Source of the DNA: Delphinus delphis
Taxonomy: Eukaryota; Chordata; Mammalia; Artiodactyla; Delphinidae
Length of the DNA stretch: 64,000 bases
NCBI RefSeq assembly: GCF_949987515.2
Contig: NC_082695.1
Coordinates: 85,092,104 to 85,156,103, forward strand
Direction: 5' to 3'
The position numbers and the translations under genes were made by a program. Below the pieces are notes generated by a model that had not been told where the DNA came from, did no database searches, and worked only from the letters and a program-made list of their open reading frames with translations. Each line of letters begins with the position of its first letter. The stretch's first letter is position 1. Below, piece by piece: positions 1-10,439 of the stretch.

Positions 1-1841
1 ACTGTTCAATCAAATTACTTAGCAATTAAACCTTCAGCAAAATTGTAATTCATTTTAAATTTAGCACAGAGGTTTGAGGCTCTTTCTGAGGAGAATAACT
101 GAAGTTAATAGTGAAATATGTAAATTCAGTGTTTTGCATGAACTGCTTCCCATAGGACAAAAACATTCCCAGCCCTGGGTACAGGAAAGCTTTCCACTAA
201 TGTGAATCAATTTTGTAGTAAATGATCACTTGGGAGAATTACTGCTTTTGAATTTTATCTAAATTTCATTTTTCAAAGCATAAATTTTTAAAATTTGTGT
301 TTCATTCCTAATATGTGGCACTTCAAATTTTAATATTTAAACTCACATGCAATTGAAGTCAGGTTACATCGATTTATATTAGATATTACTTGTTATGCTG
401 AGAATTGTATAACCTGAGAACATTAAAAAGAGTAAGTTGCACATTGGTACCAAGAAATAGTGTTTAAAATGTTCTCATTGCTCTTCATGTCTCTAGATAG
501 AGATGGTGATAATGTGCTCATGTAATGTATGCTTCAACTCTGTGTCCAAGTTTAATTGTTTGGATTAATATATAGCGTTCATCTGTTAACTAAAGATTTC
601 TTGTGTGCGCACGCGTACGGGCCCAGATGCAGCAAGTAGCACTGGGATGAATTTTTAATATGAATTTACATATTCAAATTAGTTTTAGGTGCATTTGTCA
701 CTTTGAGGTTCTATTTCAACAGTGTTGCCATTCTTGACAAAAATCTTTGTCTTTGATCTATTTACTAGATTGTTAGCCAAAGCCTACCAATACCATTACT
801 TTATGATTACACTTCAGTTTTGGCTCAAAATATCATGGTCTAACTTAATCACTCATTTCCTTGATTACTCATGACTTTCAATAACTTTAGTAACAATGGA
901 AGATTTTCTATCATTAAGTAGAGTCAGAGGAATGTCCTTAGGTACACACAGATACCTACACATGGTCTTTCCCTGCATTTCTTAAGTCAAATAAAAATAT
1001 TCATGTGACATCACCTGTGCACAAAGTACATTTACTCAAAAGATAAAATTAACTAAGTTGTGTGAATGACTTCTGAATTTGGTCTACTTTATGTAGTACT
1101 TGGTCTCAGTGCTACACACCGTTTTTCTATTGTAACTTTGTTATTCTTGCGCTAATTTTGTATACTTTCTGACTTCTGGGTCTGCTGATTAGTTTGTATT
1201 CTATTACTGTTTTAATTCAGCTGTGATTTTCTTTGTTCTTATAATACTTTTTTATTCTCAGAATTTTCCAATAAGCAAAACTTTAGTCACATTGCTCCCC
1301 ATCCCCTAACTTTTCTAGTGGTAGAGATCATTTATCTTTTCTGCTTGCTTTCTGGTAGTGTTGTTTAATGAAAATTCATGTTTTTCTTACTATTTTATGG
1401 CCTAATTAATTATTTAAGTTTTAAAGGAAAGTGAGCAGTTCAAAAAGAACACTATGAATGTATATGCATATGTATATGTGTGTGCATATATATCTGCATG
1501 TATATATGTTATTGTGATAGAAAGAACCCTAAAACCAATCTTTGTCATTTCTTGTTGGAAGCGTACATCAACTCAGATCATTTTAATACTGAAATTTTTG
1601 ACCAGCACAACTTAATTTGTTGCCTGCATAGAATGGAAGCCCAGCGTCACAGTAAATGTTTCTCTGTTGAATATGTTTTTTTCTTGATTGATAGATAATT
1701 TGACTTCCTTTGTCCATGACTTACTCTATCACTGATAAGAAGACTTTTATGTAATATTTCAGTTTATTATTTCAGGAATTACATAATTACGACCATTACT
1801 TGTAACTCAAGCATAGTTTGTTAACATTCAAATTCATCATG

Positions 1842-1843
<2 letters not shown>
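1..1843. other. AT-rich anonymous sequence, no gene seen
   Basis: No repeat family, RNA gene or credible exon is recognisable. The only open frame of note (1480-1698, + strand, 72 codons) lies in low-complexity tatatg/tgtata sequence and has no domain. Intron or intergenic DNA is the simplest reading. Confidence 0.6.

Positions 1844-1897
<54 letters not shown>
1844..1897. repeat. (TA)27 microsatellite
   Basis: Uninterrupted alternating TA for 54 bp. It is followed by a short degenerate TA-rich tail (to about 1905). Such tracts are polymorphic and can extrude cruciforms. It is the longest of three pure TA tracts here (others at about 38332 and 59889). Confidence 0.97.
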
Positions 1898-1901
<4 letters not shown>

Positions 1902-3268
1902 TATAAAAACTCTATTGATGTTTCAAGAAGCCATCCTAAAAATGTAAAGTGTTTTTCCATACTTCAACATTTTGTTAGGTCTTGTTTGTTCTTTTATTAA
2001 AATAACTCAGAAAATAGCTCATACTTTTGTTGATGTTCTATGATAATTCCTGTTTGCGACACTTTGAAATGATAATGATATTATATGAATCTTGTCTTGA
2101 TCACCAATTATTAACTTTTTTTTAAACTTGTTTTATCTTGAGCATGGTGAATATTTAGTATGTCATAATATTCTTTGGTCAATATATATGAGATTAATTT
2201 TATAAAACTGCCTTATACTTTCATTTTGTTATCAATGTGCTTTTGTAGAAGTCCAGATTTACTATTTGCATTGTAAATATATTTACAAATGTGGGCCATG
2301 AAAACGACAGTTTAATGGTATCAGTGATATTCTGAATCAAGTAGAATGTTCTTTCATATCATTTGTCAGAGCTTTAAATTGTTAAATTTTATATTTTCTA
2401 AGTGTGTTCAATTATATCTTGAAAATGAAAGGCAGTTAAATGTATTATGCTTATAAGCACATACCTCTTCAACCTGTAATTAAGATGCAACTTGGTATTT
2501 TGACCAAAATTTCATAACAGAGAGCAGGTACACATCAATGTCTCTTAGTTGGTTCGCTTTTGATGCCAATGATAGCAGTGCAATAGATAGAAAGCCAGTA
2601 CTAGTTTATGAGCTTCACATGGAAAAACATTCCTCTGTAGCAGCAGTGAACACCTTTAACCTCTTCCAGTCACCTCTTAAATTAATGCTACTCGTTGTGG
2701 AAATGACAGAATGAGAGTGTGAATTACTTTGTATTAACAATAAACACTCCCAAAGTCTTCAGAGTACACAGGCCTTACTGAATGGTAATGTGCACATGAC
2801 CTTGCTAGAAGAAAATGCTCTTCCTTAAAAGTATAGCCATTTCCTTGTCCCTTCTCATCTCATGTCAGAATCTCTTTAAAAAACAAAACATTTTATTTTG
2901 AAAAGAACTTCTTAATTAAGTGAATTATGCTTGCTAAAACATGCAGTCAGCATATATGAGGGCAGAAATAGAATGACAAATCTCATCACTCCAAGACCAT
3001 TGCCACTGTTAGCTCTTGCTAATGTCTCTTATTCATTAGTAAGTTTTCTCACTTCTCATGTGTGTATAAATGCATGTATAGAATTTTGTATAAATGAGAA
3101 TCATACTGATCATAATATTTTGCTACTTCCTTTGTTTCATTCATATGTCATGGATATTATCCTCTAACTTTATAAATACAGATTTGAATTATAATTTAAT
3201 GGCTTTATAATCTATTGTTTATACATTTCATGATATTACTATTTAATGGACATTTGTAATGTTTCAAA
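1898..3268. other. AT-rich anonymous sequence
   Basis: Single-copy-looking AT-rich DNA with no gene, RNA or repeat that I can name. The open frame at 2931-3167 (+, 78 codons) shows no family resemblance and no coding-like context. Confidence 0.55.
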
Positions 3269-3280
3269 ATCTTTACTGTG

Positions 3281-3448
3281 GGGCTTCCCTGGTGGCGCAG
3301 TGGTTGAGAGTCCGCCTGCTGATGCAGGGGACACAGGTTCATGCCACGGTCCGGGAAGATCCCACATGCCGCGGAGCGACTGGGCCTGCGCATCCGGAGC
3401 CTGTGCTCCGCAACGGGAGAGGCCACAGTAGTGAAAGGCCCGCGTACC

Positions 3449-3481
<33 letters not shown>
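3281..3481 (+). mobile_element. CHR-type tRNA-derived SINE (short form), sense
   Basis: Starts with 'gggcttccctggtggcgcag' and runs through the CHR body to '...cccgcgtaccgc'. It ends in an A-rich tail that has become an (AT)n tract (3454-3482). A 12-bp target-site duplication, atctttactgtg, flanks it at 3269-3280 and 3482-3493, so both insertion edges are well defined. Compared with the other copies, an internal block between 'ctgggcc' and 'tgcgcatccgg' is missing. The short open frames across it on both strands (3205-3426, 3246-3431, 3259-3669, 3341-3532) come from the GC-rich SINE body and are not genes. Confidence 0.96.
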
Positions 3482-3485
<4 letters not shown>

Positions 3486-3493
3486 TTACTGTG

Positions 3494-4199
3494 AGAACAG
3501 TATTGTGTGTAAGTCTTTTCTCAAGTTATTAAATTATTTTTCTTGTGTAAATTCTGGAACTACTGAAGTTACCCATATTTTGTTACATTTGATAAGTCTT
3601 CCACCTCGTTCTCCCAACAAGGCATGGTTGTTATTTTACTGTGTGTACTGGATGGATGGAGAAGAATGATATTTTTATTTTACATGTTTTATGTAACCAA
3701 ATACAAAATGTGAGATTTCAAAGAAAATTCTTATTTGCTTTGCATTAGATCAGCTTTAAAATTCCTCTGGTACTCATTTCATCATCCCTTTTATTAACAA
3801 TATTTTGATAGAAGATCTTGAAAAATATTCTGGGTGTTTGAAATATCAAGTAGTGATTATCCAGTGAAAGAAAATAATAAAGCTTAATATATTAAATTTA
3901 GATTTCATATTTTTATGTTACTAGTTAATGTGAACACATGTATACTCAAACTCTTGATATTCCAGGAAAGCTTTAAGAATTAAGTTTGTAATTGTCAAAG
4001 GTTAATGATAAATATGGCAGCCTGTGTTCTAACATAGAGTTAGCTATCAGCCAACCCTTGGTGGAAGTTTTCTCCTTGTCCAATGTGTAGGAATTCTAAG
4101 GTATCTTAGGATATCATACCATATAGAATTCAATAATGGCAGATAAGGAATGGATGTGATGATCCTTTTTTTTTGTTAAATAAAACTGAGACTTTTTCT
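3494..4199. other. AT-rich anonymous sequence
   Basis: No repeat family or exon recognised. Ordinary intron-like or intergenic DNA. Confidence 0.5.
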
Positions 4200-4590
4200 G
4201 ATTCTTACTGGGTGATAGATAGTGAGAGCGAGCCCCAGCTTTACCACCCTGTAATTCTTAGAGAATGTTGTTACCTGTAAACGTCAAATGAACGTGCCGG
4301 TACCGCAAGCACTCAGCCTTCCAAGCCCCATCTTGAAACGCTTTACCCCAGCCTTGAGCTAACAGACTGAGCGGAGGCCCTCGGTGCTTCTTTGCAGGGT
4401 GGAGTTGGTGCTGGCCTTCCTGGCGCTACAGTTGTCCTGGGTTTGCTCTTCCTGATGGCTTTGCCCTTGGCGGGAAGGCTCCTCTTCCCCAGCCCTGTGG
4501 CTCATGACTGTGCTGCTGCAGGGCCACTCGTGGCAGTGAGACTTGAACTCCCTATCAGAGAAAACTTGCCTGACCATCTAGAATGTGGCT
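4200..4590 (+). other. GC-richer patch with acceptor-like site and open frame (uncertain)
   Basis: A locally GC-rich island in AT-rich DNA. A 'gcttctttgcag' splice-acceptor-like sequence ends at 4397. It is followed by an open frame to 4700 that begins Gly-Gly-Val-Gly-Ala-Gly-Leu-Pro-Gly and becomes hydrophobic. The frame has no in-frame ATG near its start (it begins at a TTG), no domain and no obvious donor site. The reverse strand is also open over 4359-4577, which weakens the coding case. It could be an unrecognised old repeat. Confidence 0.2.
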
Positions 4591-5440
4591 TTGGGATTTC
4601 TCTTTATTTAGAACTGAACATGGCAAAATTCATTTTGTACTGTCAAGGAAAGATGCACAGTGTTTACCTCTTGAGAGAAAAATATTTCCCTCACACATAG
4701 TTACAATTTTAAAATTGATTTTCTGAAATGTTTTATGTGGTTTCTTTTACATCTTACTGGATTTTATCAGAAACTTTAAAAGGGCAGATTTTAAGAAATG
4801 GGTCAGTCTTACCAGAAAACGTATAACTTGTTCTCATTCCATATGAAAAAGAGAGTTTGGTATTTCTACTTTAGTCATATTTATCTAAGAACCAGGGAAG
4901 CTGTGTTGTGTTACCCTGGGTCCGGATGTCAGCAGTGAATGGCAGAGATAATGTGGTTTTTATCAATATTAATACTTACTGGGGCACCGTTTCAAAAAGG
5001 TCAGGAATGACAGAGCAAAAAATTTTCACGAGAATGCTTTATAACGTGTCTTGAAAACATGAAGCAGTTCAAGCCACTTGATTGTCCTCGGCTGCCGAGG
5101 AAAGGCTGCATCTCGAGAACTCAGGACGTTGCCAAGAATACAGAGCAGCAGGACCTCAGCAGTGCCTCTGCGGGTCAGAGCCCATGTGGGCTCCTGGGAG
5201 CTGCTGTGACCCCAAGCGGGAAGGGGGGCTGCGGACTGACTTAGCAGAAGTCACAAACGCTCCATTGTCTTCTTTCTTTCTTTTATGTGGAGGATACTTC
5301 GTTGCACACTTGAGTTATTTGTAAGTCATCCCACATTTGTAGACTGGTCTCGTGCTTTTCCGAGAGGAACTGTTGTTTTAATAATTACACACTCAGTTTT
5401 TATTGAATTGCCCTCATCAGAGATTTTTTAAGAACCTCTT
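4591..5440. other. Anonymous sequence
   Basis: Mostly AT-rich, with a moderately GC-rich stretch at about 5050-5250 that is open in two overlapping + strand frames (5059-5244 and 5082-5324). Neither resembles a known protein. No repeat recognised. Confidence 0.45.
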
Positions 5441-5760
5441 AATATTGTGGGGTTAGACTTATTTTGAAACCTGACTATCCAATCACAGTTTTTCTCTGCT
5501 TGCCATGTGACCAATGCCTAGCATTACCAGGAAAGATCATATTAATTACTTTAATTAACACGTGACTTTAGGAGTCTTAGATTAATCAGCACGTGACTCT
5601 TGGTTATTTGTACTCTTGTGGGAATTTTTCGCCACCAAATGCAAATACCAGGCTAAAAATACTGCTTTGTTTGTGCGTGGAGAGAATATTCATTGCAGTA
5701 GTACTGTACATTCAAGAAAACAGAAAGTAATTAAAATGTTGATTACTATAGTAAATCTCT
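5440..5760. promoter_or_regulatory. Candidate conserved enhancer with paired CACGTG boxes
   Basis: Seen directly: TAATTA-type homeodomain cores around 5542-5558; CACGTG at 5559-5564 and again at 5590-5595, each followed by ACT and preceded by a TAAT-type core; a POU octamer ATGCAAAT at 5639-5646; an A/T-rich MEF2-like core at 5653-5662. It is repeat-free and of mixed composition, unlike its surroundings. Known: clustered homeodomain, bHLH and POU sites are common in vertebrate developmental enhancers. Inferred: that this block is conserved or active. Confidence 0.35.
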
Positions 5761-5919
5761 AAAATGTCCTATTATTTGTATTTCATATGTGCTCACATTT
5801 CTGAGAAGTTAGCTTTTGCACAGCAACCTACCATGATTATCTGATATCCTCCGGAAGGTTAGCTGAGTTGTTTCCTATATTACTTAGGAAAAAATTTCTT
5901 TTCACAATTGAAAATGTCA

Positions 5920-6200
5920 GCATCAATTTAAAGTAACACTAAGCATGTGCTTGCTTTCTGAATATTATCCTCCAGCCACCCTGCCGAGGATCTGGCTGTG
6001 ACAGTTTGATTAGATCATCAATCCTCACTGTTAACAGCACTTTTCCTGAACACCTGGGCTGCCGGGTCACATCTGAATCCAGCTACCGTTGTTTCCGTGA
6101 CCCAACGTGCGTTCACCATAGCAATTTACATTATGTGCGCAAATTAAAAGTTACCTTATAACAACAGTTTACTCTAAAAACTGACCTTGTTTTCCCCCAC
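5920..6200. promoter_or_regulatory. Candidate conserved noncoding block
   Basis: Repeat-free, motif-dense sequence with moderate GC. It contains the inverted pair GATT-N8-AATC at 6008-6023 (resembling a PBX/HOX-type site), a GTTAAC core, a CACCTG E-box near 6051 and several CGTG/CACG elements. No open frame spans it. Regulatory function is inferred from appearance only. Confidence 0.28.
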
Positions 6201-7070
6201 GTTAAAGTTATGTTATGTTACAGGAGTTGCGTTTTTGTATGATGAAAGACCCTTTTAGACATAGTCACCCGCCATGATGAAGGTGTTGTTTCTTTTTTTC
6301 TTTTTATTTAGGCTCTTCAATCAGAATCTCTATAATGAAAATAATCTTGTCTTTCATCTTCTTCTTGTGCTATTTTGAAATCTGCTTTGATTGCATTTAA
6401 AAATTTTTCATTACATTTCACTAGACTTAAACCTAAAAAAATAATTGAATTTGTCATATATTGCTGAAAATCTTTCTGCTTTCTGCTCCTAAATTCTCCA
6501 CTTGAACTGTCGCAATGGTCTGATTTATACTTTCCTATTTATAGTTGTAGTGATAGAGATAAATACCTTACTTACATTTTCAGTGCAAATTGTTTAGTAG
6601 CATAGTGCAACATAAGCATACTGTTAAATCTAGCATTATTGGATTTTTCAATACCATAGTTATCTTTAGTTTTCCTCACAACTTTTCATTTATGTAATGA
6701 GGGGAGGAAAATACAAAAATTTATGTCATTAAAATTTATGATGCTTTGGAGTAGGGGCCTGACTTCTGCTATTTAACCAAAGTTTTACTCTCCAGGTTTG
6801 AACAGTGTTAAGTGTTTCTACCTTATACTGGTAGAGACAAAGAAGAATCAGATATAAATTGTAGCTGCTCTTTTAGCTGGAACTTATTATTGTTTTTTAG
6901 TTTTTAATTGTTCATTATTTTAAGGTATATGTGAATATTGTATAAGCATGTCAAAGTGGTGTGCTGTTTTGGTGAGAAAATCATAATATCTCTCCCTGAT
7001 TTCTCAACTTTTTAATTCTTTCATTCTTTCATGTTTAATGGAAGAGCATATGAGTTTATATATTAAAAAG
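6200..7070. other. AT-rich anonymous sequence
   Basis: No exon, RNA gene or named repeat seen. Confidence 0.5.
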
Positions 7071-7080
7071 GACTTTGCTA

Positions 7081-7299
7081 GGGCTTCCCTGGTGGCGCAG
7101 TGGTTGAGAGTCCGCCTGCCGATGCAGGGGACGCGGGTTCGTGCCCCGGTCTGGGAAGATCCCACATGCCACGGAGCGGCTGGGCCCGTGAGCCGTGGCC
7201 GTTGATCCTGCGCGTCCGGAGCCTGTGCTCCGCAACGGGAGAGGCCACAACAGTGAGAGGCCCGTGTACCGCAATAAAATAAAATAAAATAAAATAAAA
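7081..7299 (+). mobile_element. CHR-type tRNA-derived SINE, sense, full-length
   Basis: Complete body from 'gggcttccctggtggcgcag' to '...cccgtgtaccgc', including the 'gggttcgtgcccc' segment that descends from the tRNA B box. The tail is a regular AAAAT repeat. A 10-bp duplication, gactttgcta, flanks it at 7071-7080 and 7300-7309. With no internal deletion, it is a good reference copy for the others. Open frames on both strands here (7056-7274, 7078-7371, 7100-7282) are SINE artefacts. Confidence 0.97.
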
Positions 7300-7309
7300 G
7301 ACTTTGCTA

Positions 7310-7684
7310 TTTCTGATGCACTGTATTTTTTCTAAAGATGTAACTCTTCTGGAATCATTAAAATCTTTCATTCTTATTTTTTATGACCTATTACTTCATA
7401 TGTAATAGGACATAGGAAAACGTTACTAAATTAAAGACTAAATATTCTTAAGTAAGATTATACTTTGTAGAGACCAAAGCCAACATGTATGTGTTCTGGG
7501 GCAATGAGTGAGCACTGGTCTGCTGGAACCATAGGCACATACATCCCAGTCAAGCTTCCTCTCTTACCTTGGACCGCTTACGGTTTCATTAGCATGGCTA
7601 ATGTTCGTAATAGAATCTTTATCATATCTCATATCTCAGAAAGTTTGGAACAGTTGTAAACTCCTAGGCATTTGACAGTGGCGC
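7310..7684. other. Anonymous sequence
   Basis: Nothing recognised. Confidence 0.5.
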
Positions 7685-7689
7685 AATGA

Positions 7690-7815
7690 TATGCTGAAAG
7701 TTCATTTGCTTAATAACCGGTTGACCTAGTTTTAATTCAGTCTTTTCTCTATCCAGCTGTGTGACCTTGTGTACATTACTTTAAATCTCTGTCTCAGTCT
7801 TTTCATGTGTGGGAT
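7690..7815 (+). mobile_element. MIR-type SINE fragment
   Basis: Matches the MIR core layout: 'ggttgacctagttttaattcag', then 'agctgtgtgaccttg...cattactttaaatctctgtctcag'. These correspond to the MIR segments 'ctgggttcgaatcc' and 'gctgtgtgaccttgggcaagttacttaacctctctg'. Ancient and diverged. Confidence 0.75.
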
Positions 7816-7834
7816 TCTAGGAAGTAAGTGAGAG

Positions 7835-8010
7835 CTGGGGTTGCAGCACTTGAGTCCTGGCTGTGTCCATAAGTAGCTTTATTTCCTTGGACAAATCTCT
7901 CTGACTCTCAGAGTCTTGGTTTCATTATCAGTAAAGCTGATATGATAAGGTGTAGACTACTGTGAGGATCCAGTGAGATAATACGTGACAGGTACTGTGA
8001 GGGAAGTAAA
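7835..8010 (+). mobile_element. MIR-type SINE fragment (second of three)
   Basis: Contains 'gagtcctggctgtgtcc', 'ttggacaaatctctctgactctcag', 'gtttcattatcagtaaagctgat' and 'gtgaggatccagtgagataatacgtg', the successive landmarks of MIR in order. Same orientation as its neighbours. Confidence 0.82.
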
Positions 8011-8039
8011 ATAACCTGCTGTAATGAAGAAAACTCTAG

Positions 8040-8175
8040 CATAGGATTATTAAAATCTAGTGCCTGGGTTTTAATCCTAACACAGCCATTTTAGTAACTC
8101 ACGCAGCCTCAGCCAAGTTATTTTACCTCTCATGCTCAGGTTATTTAAGTAAAAATACGGGGAGGAACTGTTTCC
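8040..8175 (+). mobile_element. MIR-type SINE fragment (third of three)
   Basis: 'gcctgggttttaatcc', then 'cagccaagttattttacctctcatgctcag' reproduces the MIR core. With the two preceding fragments it makes three sense MIR copies within about 500 bp. Confidence 0.65.
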
Positions 8176-8329
8176 TTTCAAAATTTTCAAAAGGAGTAAA
8201 TTAGACGAGGTTCAGTATGTAAGTGATGTCGCTGATTGTTTGACATGGAGAAGGTGCTCTGCTCATGTGCGTCACCTTTACCTGGTGTGTATGTTCACTT
8301 GACAAGATGTACCAATGCTCAATCTGGTT

Positions 8330-8910
8330 TTGAGTGGAGCGGTGAGTGAGGTAAAGGCGTTCTTCTGGCGCTTACGTTCTTGTGGAAGAGTCAGAAAATG
8401 TGCGAGCCAATAAATAATTTTAGAAAGCAGGGGGTCCTATGGAAACAATGAGTGGGGTGAGAGGCTAGGAAGTGACAGGTGAGCAGGGGTTAGTATTATT
8501 AGACTGTTCAGGTAAGGCCATCCCAAAGCATTTTGTAAAAACTATTTTTGAGATAATCGTAAACTCACATGCAGTTGCAAGTAATACTACTCTGTATTTT
8601 AACATAAAGATAATGAAGCGAAGACTCATTTCTGAGGCAGTTTGAGCAGAAACTTGAACGATGAGAAGGACTGTGTCAGAGCACATTCTGGGCAGAGGGG
8701 ATAGAGTGCAGACTCTGAAGTGGGAACACACTTGGGGCCTTGGGTGTGCTGAGCAGGGTCCCCGGAGCTGTGCCCCATGCCCACAGAGGTGCGTGTGCTG
8801 AGGACAGCCAGGCAGCGGTCTGCTCACGCAGGACTCTGGCAGTCGCGGTGAGGCTTTGTGTGCTTTGTGCCGTGGATATTCGTGGAAACGGTTTGAAAGG
8901 GCAAGCAGCA
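8330..8910 (-). mobile_element. L2 LINE remnant, antisense
   Basis: The + strand shows typical antisense L2 3' sequence: 'gcgcttacgttcttgtgg' (cf. 'gagcttacattctagtgg'), 'caataaataatttt', 'gaacgatgagaaggactg' and 'cattctgggcagaggggatagagtgcagactctgaag'. About 80 bp of unrelated sequence seems to interrupt it near 8530-8620. The 160-codon frame at 8465-8947 (-) overlaps this remnant and is best explained as its decayed 3' coding region. Confidence 0.6.
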
Positions 8911-9205
8911 CTTTGGACACCCTAGTTGTGTTACAGGACAGGCTCAAGGTTTCTCTGCGTAATTTTTCAAAATTCTCGACCCCCCCATTTTTAAACTGGA
9001 CCTCAACATTTTCATCATAAGTGTAAATAGTTGTACAGGATGTAATTTCTAGTGTATAGTAAAAATTGACATTGTAAAATATTTATGGCACTTAAAAATA
9101 TATCCAACAGACTTAATACCATGGTGATTTGATACACACTGTTATCCACTTAAACAATCCATGACTAAGTTCTTCTATAGCTGTCAGAAAATTTATATTT
9201 GTTCT

Positions 9206-9405
9206 TCTTCTTCTTTTTTTTTTTTTTTGAGGTACGCGGGCCTCTCACCGTTGTGGCCTCTCCCGTTGCGGAGCGCAGGCTCAGCAGCCATGGCTCACGG
9301 GCCCAGCCGCTCCGCGGCATGTGGGATCTTCCCGGACCGGGGCACGAACCCATGTACCCTGCATCGGCAGGCGGACTCTCAACCACTGTGCCACCAGGGA
9401 AGCCC
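9206..9405 (-). mobile_element. CHR-type SINE, antisense, internally deleted
   Basis: Poly-T (the reversed A tail) at about 9214-9228, then the reverse complement of the CHR body, ending at 'ccaccagggaagccc'. Relative to the 7081 copy, a short block between two near-identical 'gagcctg' motifs is missing, consistent with slippage between direct repeats. I could not find a clear target-site duplication. Flanking CT-rich sequence obscures the tail boundary. Confidence 0.95.
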
Positions 9406-10080
9406 TCCCAGGATTCTTTAAAAATAAAGCAAGAACTGAGGCAGTCCCATTCTAGGGAAGGCATGGATCTTTGCTGTGGGATTTTTGCCTTAGTGAAATA
9501 AAGTTCTGCTCGCTTCAATGTTTCTTACCTGTTCTCTTTTTGCTTTCCCTCCTTTAGAAATAATGTCCTTCACTGATAATAATTCAGGATCGATGAGGCA
9601 CGATCTCTAAGCAAAATTGTCATCGCTGTCACCATCCCATCCACAGTATACCTGAATTTAGAACATTTGAATTTAGGCCAGCCGTCCTGTGTCCCTTTTT
9701 ATAGCAATATGTACAAACAAGGAAAGCCCAGAAGCTCCTCCAGGATTATGGTGCCTTGATTATAAAAAAGGCTTTTCCAATAACAGTAGTTTCTTGGGTT
9801 CCCCAGTGACTTTTTACCACTTTGGAGCACAGGACAGGGTGGGTGAGAAGGATGCCTTCCTTTTGCTCAGTGAGAGAAGGGCTGTTGTGAATAAGATGTG
9901 GTTGAGAATCCCTGGCCCGTGTTTCTGCCTCAGGAGCTTTCCTCGGCAGATCAATAAATGGAAGGAGAATGAATGGAGCTGGGGATCACGAATCGATACC
10001 TTTACCCCACCTGGACTCATATCCTCTTCCGTGTGCCCTCCAAGTGCAAGGAGCTGACTGCTCATGGCATAGAGCATAGA
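9406..10080. other. Anonymous sequence with a 122-codon frame
   Basis: Contains an open frame at 9689-10057 (+, 122 codons), overlapped by an 87-codon frame on the other strand. It shows no recognisable domain, signal peptide or splice context, so I do not call it a gene. Confidence 0.4.
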
Positions 10081-10430
10081 CTGTGAGCGGAGGACACTGA
10101 GAGGAGTTAGTTCAGGTAAGGGACAGTGGGGTTTGGACCAACATGATAGTATGTATCAGATTTGAGATACATTTGAAGGTGGGACCAATGGCACTTGCTG
10201 AAGGATTGATGTAAGTTAAGAGAGAGGGATCAAGGCTGGAACGGATAGTGTCAGTGATGATGCCTTCAACTGAGGTGCAGATGCCTGGAAGGGCAGCATA
10301 TTGAGAATTTGGGAATCAAGAGTTAGATGTGCGGTACTGTGAGACGTTCAAGTGGAGATGGTGACTGGGAAGGTATATCTGTAGTTCTAGAAGTGAAGGC
10401 AGAGGCCAGGTCTGAAAGGACACCTTTGGG
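10080..10430 (-). mobile_element. L2 LINE remnant, antisense (reverse-transcriptase region)
   Basis: The + strand carries 'cagatttgagatacatttgaaggtgg...gaaggattgatgtaagttaagagagaggg' and, further on, 'gtgagacgttcaagtggagatg'. Both match the antisense strand of the L2 reverse-transcriptase region, in the same order as in the larger L2 copy at 53-54 kb. Confidence 0.65.
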
Positions 10431-10439
10431 AGGAGAGGC

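Noticed and set aside
3205..3532. Cluster of short open frames on both strands
   Set aside because: They lie in or across the GC-rich body of a CHR SINE. Similar peptides recur at 7056-7371, 9161-9518, 42785-43248 and 50797-51208, which shows they are repeat translations.
4500..4580. Possible tRNA-like sequence in reverse around 'agacttgaactccctatc'
   Set aside because: I could not form matching acceptor and anticodon stems.
8465..8947. 160-codon minus-strand frame
   Set aside because: Overlaps an antisense L2 remnant and shows no domain of its own.
9689..10057. 122-codon + frame
   Set aside because: No domain, opposite strand also open, no splice or promoter context.
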